Assembly (NCBI GenBank): GCA_026992705.1 | Contig: JALWYT010000033.1 | Coordinates: forward strand, 1-8,757 | DNA length: 8,757 nucleotides | Direction of reading: 5' to 3' | Origin: Thiotrichaceae bacterium | GTDB taxonomy: Bacteria > Pseudomonadota > Gammaproteobacteria > Thiotrichales > Thiotrichaceae | Program-made: the position numbers and the translations under genes | The notes under the pieces: model-generated | The model's database searches: none | What the model saw: the letters and a program-made list of their open reading frames with translations, nothing else | What the model was told of the DNA's origin: nothing | In this document: positions 6,577 to 8,757 of the stretch, one piece after another | Layout: each line of letters opens with the position of its first letter | How positions within the stretch are numbered: position 1 is the stretch's first letter

Positions 6577-6921
6577 TTAGCTGATACGCACTTGAGCATT
6601 ACAAACTTTACTCTCAGTACCATTTAAATGGATATAAACAGCTTGGCGTGATTTATTAAGTATAAATCGTGTGTTTGCTGTATTACCTTTAACCTTTGCG
6701 TGGATACTAATATTATTCATTCTGCTAGTTTTTAATACAGCTATTTGTAAATTATTAATATACATATGCCCACCACGGGGGGTGTTATTTATATTAGTAT
6801 AAATTACAAAATGTAAGGCACTATTTTTACCTGTGCAACTGTAAACTTCATCAGCTTGAGAGAGTGTAGGTAAAGCGAAGGAGGCAGTAAGGGCGGTGAT
6901 AACCAATAGCTTTTTTAACAT
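6577..6921 (-). CDS. small exported protein with two cysteines, unknown function
   Basis: I do not recognise this 114-residue protein. It has a standard signal peptide (MLKKLLVITALTASF, likely cleavage after Ser-Gln-Ala at residue 23). The mature chain of about 91 residues starts DEVYSCTGK and ends KVCNAQVRIS. The only two cysteines, Cys29 and Cys107, sit close to the two mature ends and could form one disulfide closing a beta-rich domain; alternating hydrophobic and polar residues dominate (SALHFVIYTNIN, AVYIHLNG). The mature protein is rich in Asn, Lys and Arg and probably basic, unlike the acidic protein at 531-815. The ribosome-binding site is strong (AGGAG on the minus strand, plus-strand 6929-6933, seven bases before the start). 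It is transcribed towards the metal-efflux operon and away from guaB. No functional link to either neighbour is visible. Confidence 0.8.
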   Translation of the reverse strand: MLKKLLVITALTASFALPTLSQADEVYSCTGKNSALHFVIYTNINNTPRGGHMYINNLQIAVLKTSRMNNISIHAKVKGNTANTRFILNKSRQAVYIHLNGTESKVCNAQVRIS

Positions 6922-6975
6922 GATATTTCTCCTATGTTTTAATGAGAGGCTGAATAAGGTGTAAACCCTTTGAGT

Positions 6976-6991
6976 TTCAAAACGTATTGAA
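6976..6991. promoter_or_regulatory. candidate operator-like palindrome
   Basis: TTCAAAACGTATTGAA is a 16-bp near-palindrome (7 of 8 paired positions symmetric) in the intergenic region between the minus-strand gene and guaB. Its centre AAACGTAT matches 7 of 8 bases of the AAACGTTT core of the E. coli PurR box, but the flanks do not match. It lies 55 bases upstream of the minus-strand start codon and more than 100 bases upstream of the proposed guaB promoter. A binding site is possible but not shown. Confidence 0.25.
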
Positions 6992-7094
6992 TTTGTTTGT
7001 CTTTATAGTACGAAAATACTAAGAAAAGTGGTTCAAATTCTTTTATAAAGTTTCTGTAAAAGATCGCTTAAATCACTATCTCAAAAGAAATAAT

Positions 7095-7123
7095 TAGAAA
7101 ACTCTAATCGTCTTCCTTATAAT
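7095..7123 (+). promoter_or_regulatory. predicted sigma-70 promoter of guaB
   Basis: A perfect -10 box TATAAT (7118-7123) is preceded, after 17 bases, by TAGAAA (7095-7100), matching the -35 consensus at 4 of 6 positions. Transcription would start near 7130, giving a leader of about 28 bases that includes the ribosome-binding site AAGGA (7146-7150), seven bases before the guaB ATG. Confidence 0.6.
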
Positions 7124-7157
7124 CCCCCCTTGATTAACTTACAACAAGGAAAACCCT

Positions 7158-8621
7158 ATGAGAATTCTCGAAGAAGCCCTGACTTTTGATGATGTTCTCC
7201 TTGTCCCTGCCCATTCTACGGTCTTGCCGACAGAAGTTGATCTCTCAACAAAACTAACAACAGAGATTGATTTAAAAATTCCTTTTATTTCGGCGGCAAT
7301 GGATACTGTCACGGAAGCTAAATTAGCCATTGCAATTGCTCAAGAGGGTGGACTTGGTATTATTCACAAAAATATGAGTGCGGCGGCACAAGCAGATCAA
7401 GTTCGTCGTGTTAAAAAGTTTGAAAGCGGTATTATTAAAGACCCGATCACGGTTCCTGCAAACACCACAATCAAAACGGTGCTAGAGATTATGAAAGGTC
7501 ATAATATTTCTGGTGTGCCAGTGGTTGAGGAGGAAGGCAGTGATAAATTGGTCGGTATTATTACTAGCCGTGATTTGCGTTTTGAACTCAATCTGGAAGC
7601 TCCTGTTACGACACGGATGACGCCTAAAGATAGGTTAGTAACCGTACCAGAAGGCACGAGTAAAGGACGCATCCAAAAATTATTGCATGAAAACCGCATT
7701 GAGAAAGTGCTAGAAGTCAGCGATGATTTCAGGCTGCGTGGTCTAATCACAGTAAAAGATATTCAAAAATCACGCGATTTCCCTATGGCAAGTAAAGATA
7801 GCTCAGGTAGCTTGCGAGTCGGTGCTGCGGTAGGCACTGCCCCCGGTACAGAAGATCGTGTTGAGGCATTGGTTGAAGCGGGTGTTGATGTTATCACCGT
7901 TGATACGGCTCATGGTCACTCGCAAGGTGTGCTGGAAAAGTTAAAGTGGCTAAAAAAGAAATTCCCAGATGTGCAAATTATCGGCGGAAACATTGCCACA
8001 GGTGAAGCAGCTTTAGCGTTAGTTGAAGCGGGAGCGGATGCGGTAAAAGTGGGTATTGGCCCCGGCTCTATTTGTACAACTCGCATTGTCGCAGGTGTCG
8101 GTGTACCACAAATCACTGCATTAATGAATGTTGCTGAAGCACTTAAAGGCACAGGTGTTCCCTTTATTGCTGATGGCGGTTTGCGTTTTTCTGGCGACAT
8201 TGCTAAATCCTTAGCCGCAGGTGCGTATTCGGTAATGATGGGTGGCATGTTTGCAGGTACAGATGAAGCCCCTGGTGAAATTGAGATTTACCAAGGACGC
8301 TCCTACAAATCTTATCGTGGCATGGGTTCACTCGGTGCAATGGCGAAAGGTTCAAGTGATCGTTATTTCCAATCAGAAAATGCTGTTGATAAGCTCGTTC
8401 CTGAAGGTATTGAAGGACGTGTTGCATACAAAGGAGCATTGGCTCCTATTATTCACCAAATGATTGGCGGTGTTCGCTCTAGCATGGGCTATGTCGGCTG
8501 TGCCAACCTTGAAGAAATGCGTAGCAAGCCTAAATTTGTACGCATTAGCGGTGCAGGCATGAAAGAATCCCATGTGCATGACGTAACGATTACTAAAGAG
8601 TCGCCTAATTATCGCATTTAA
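7158..8621 (+). CDS. guaB: inosine-5'-monophosphate dehydrogenase
   Basis: GuaB oxidises IMP to XMP with NAD+, the committed step of guanine nucleotide synthesis, in the cytoplasm. The 487-residue product has the normal bacterial length and all parts. The N-terminal barrel segment contains LTFDDVLLVPAHSTVLP. Two CBS domains, about 95-145 and 150-208, are inserted in the barrel. The barrel resumes with the NAD-contacting Asp249 (VDTAHGHS). The catalytic loop GIGPGSICTTRIVAG places the nucleophile at Cys306. The phosphate-binding DGG and GGMFAGTDE segments follow, then the flap SYRGMGSLGAM and GSSDRYFQ with Arg402 and Tyr403. Each of these is one residue beyond the E. coli numbering. The final ESHVHDVTITKE segment is also typical. 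The gene looks richer in G+C than the genes to its left. Its start is fixed by a good ribosome-binding site (AAGGA) and by conservation of the N-terminus. Confidence 0.98.
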   Translation: MRILEEALTFDDVLLVPAHSTVLPTEVDLSTKLTTEIDLKIPFISAAMDTVTEAKLAIAIAQEGGLGIIHKNMSAAAQADQVRRVKKFESGIIKDPITVPANTTIKTVLEIMKGHNISGVPVVEEEGSDKLVGIITSRDLRFELNLEAPVTTRMTPKDRLVTVPEGTSKGRIQKLLHENRIEKVLEVSDDFRLRGLITVKDIQKSRDFPMASKDSSGSLRVGAAVGTAPGTEDRVEALVEAGVDVITVDTAHGHSQGVLEKLKWLKKKFPDVQIIGGNIATGEAALALVEAGADAVKVGIGPGSICTTRIVAGVGVPQITALMNVAEALKGTGVPFIADGGLRFSGDIAKSLAAGAYSVMMGGMFAGTDEAPGEIEIYQGRSYKSYRGMGSLGAMAKGSSDRYFQSENAVDKLVPEGIEGRVAYKGALAPIIHQMIGGVRSSMGYVGCANLEEMRSKPKFVRISGAGMKESHVHDVTITKESPNYRI

Positions 8622-8641
8622 TATTTTTGCTATAGCTATAC

Positions 8642-8684
8642 AAGCATAGAGCTTGCTTATTTCAAGCTCTATGCTTTTTTGTTT
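8642..8684 (+). terminator. strong intrinsic terminator between guaB and guaA
   Basis: AAGCATAGAGCTTG (8642-8655) and CAAGCTCTATGCTT (8663-8676) form a perfect 14-bp stem with a 7-base loop, followed directly by T-rich sequence (six T at 8675-8680, then GTTT). This is a textbook rho-independent terminator, 20 bases after the guaB stop codon and 13 bases before the guaA start codon. Confidence 0.88.
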
Positions 8685-8697
8685 GAAGGTTTCCCTA

Positions 8698-8757
8698 ATG
8701 ACACAAGATATTCATTCTGATCGTATTCTGATTTTGGATTTTGGTTCTCAATACACG
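8698..8757 (+). CDS. guaA: GMP synthetase (glutamine-hydrolysing), N-terminal fragment
   Basis: The first 20 codons are present and run off the right edge. They read MTQDIHSDRILILDFGSQYT. The ILILDFGSQYT segment is the start of the class I glutamine amidotransferase domain of GuaA, and the preceding residues closely resemble what I recall of the E. coli start. GuaA converts XMP, the product of GuaB, to GMP using ATP and glutamine, so this is the usual guaB-guaA order. The ribosome-binding site is GAAGG (8685-8689), eight bases before the ATG, just downstream of the terminator's T tract. The catalytic residues lie beyond the window. The identification is firm despite the short length. Confidence 0.95.
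   Translation, partial: MTQDIHSDRILILDFGSQYT

Noticed and set aside
7916..8579. Open frames antisense to, or out of frame with, guaB
   Set aside because: guaB is intact and conserved throughout; these are by-products of its codon use.
1..8757. CRISPR array, tRNA, rRNA or insertion sequence
   Set aside because: No regularly spaced repeats, tRNA cloverleaf, rRNA-like stretch or transposase-like protein was seen on either strand.

Overview
The window looks like an AT-rich gammaproteobacterial chromosome. The best taxonomic anchor is the right end: an intact guaB (IMP dehydrogenase) followed by the first 20 codons of guaA (GMP synthetase). Both read like ordinary gammaproteobacterial orthologues, with the guaA start close to what I remember of E. 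coli GuaA. I cannot name genus or species from this sequence alone.

Layout, left to right. Positions 1-80 may hold the last codons of a gene entering from the left. Positions 81-530 have no convincing gene but carry several inverted repeats, including a possible folded RNA (355-463) and a 9-bp GC-rich hairpin (498-518). A small secreted cysteine-rich protein lies on the minus strand (531-815). Divergent from it, on the plus strand, is a heavy-metal efflux locus. It comprises a small periplasmic Cys/His protein that resembles CzcI (951-1280), a CzcB-type adaptor with a histidine-rich N-terminus (1502-2776), a CzcA-type RND pump (2785-5925) and a small exported beta-rich protein of unknown function (5978-6436). 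A hairpin closes the cluster. A second small exported protein (6577-6921) sits on the minus strand, back to back with guaB (7158-8621). A strong intrinsic terminator lies between guaB and guaA.

How the genes work together: CzcA would use the proton gradient to move metal ions, CzcB would join it to an outer-membrane channel, and the CzcI-like and 5978-6436 proteins would act in the periplasm as accessory factors. No outer-membrane channel (CzcC/TolC type) and no metal sensor or two-component regulator is present, so these must be encoded elsewhere. The pump has a CusA-like fourth membrane segment but lacks the methionines of copper/silver pumps, so its metal is an open question and a divalent cation is more likely.

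Four of the eight genes or gene fragments are small exported proteins without a confident family name. Together with the pump, they form an accessory block beside the conserved guaBA locus. I found no insertion sequence, CRISPR array, tRNA or rRNA. I did not find a clearly new system; the most promising unknowns are the small exported proteins linked to the pump and the candidate structured RNA near the left end.
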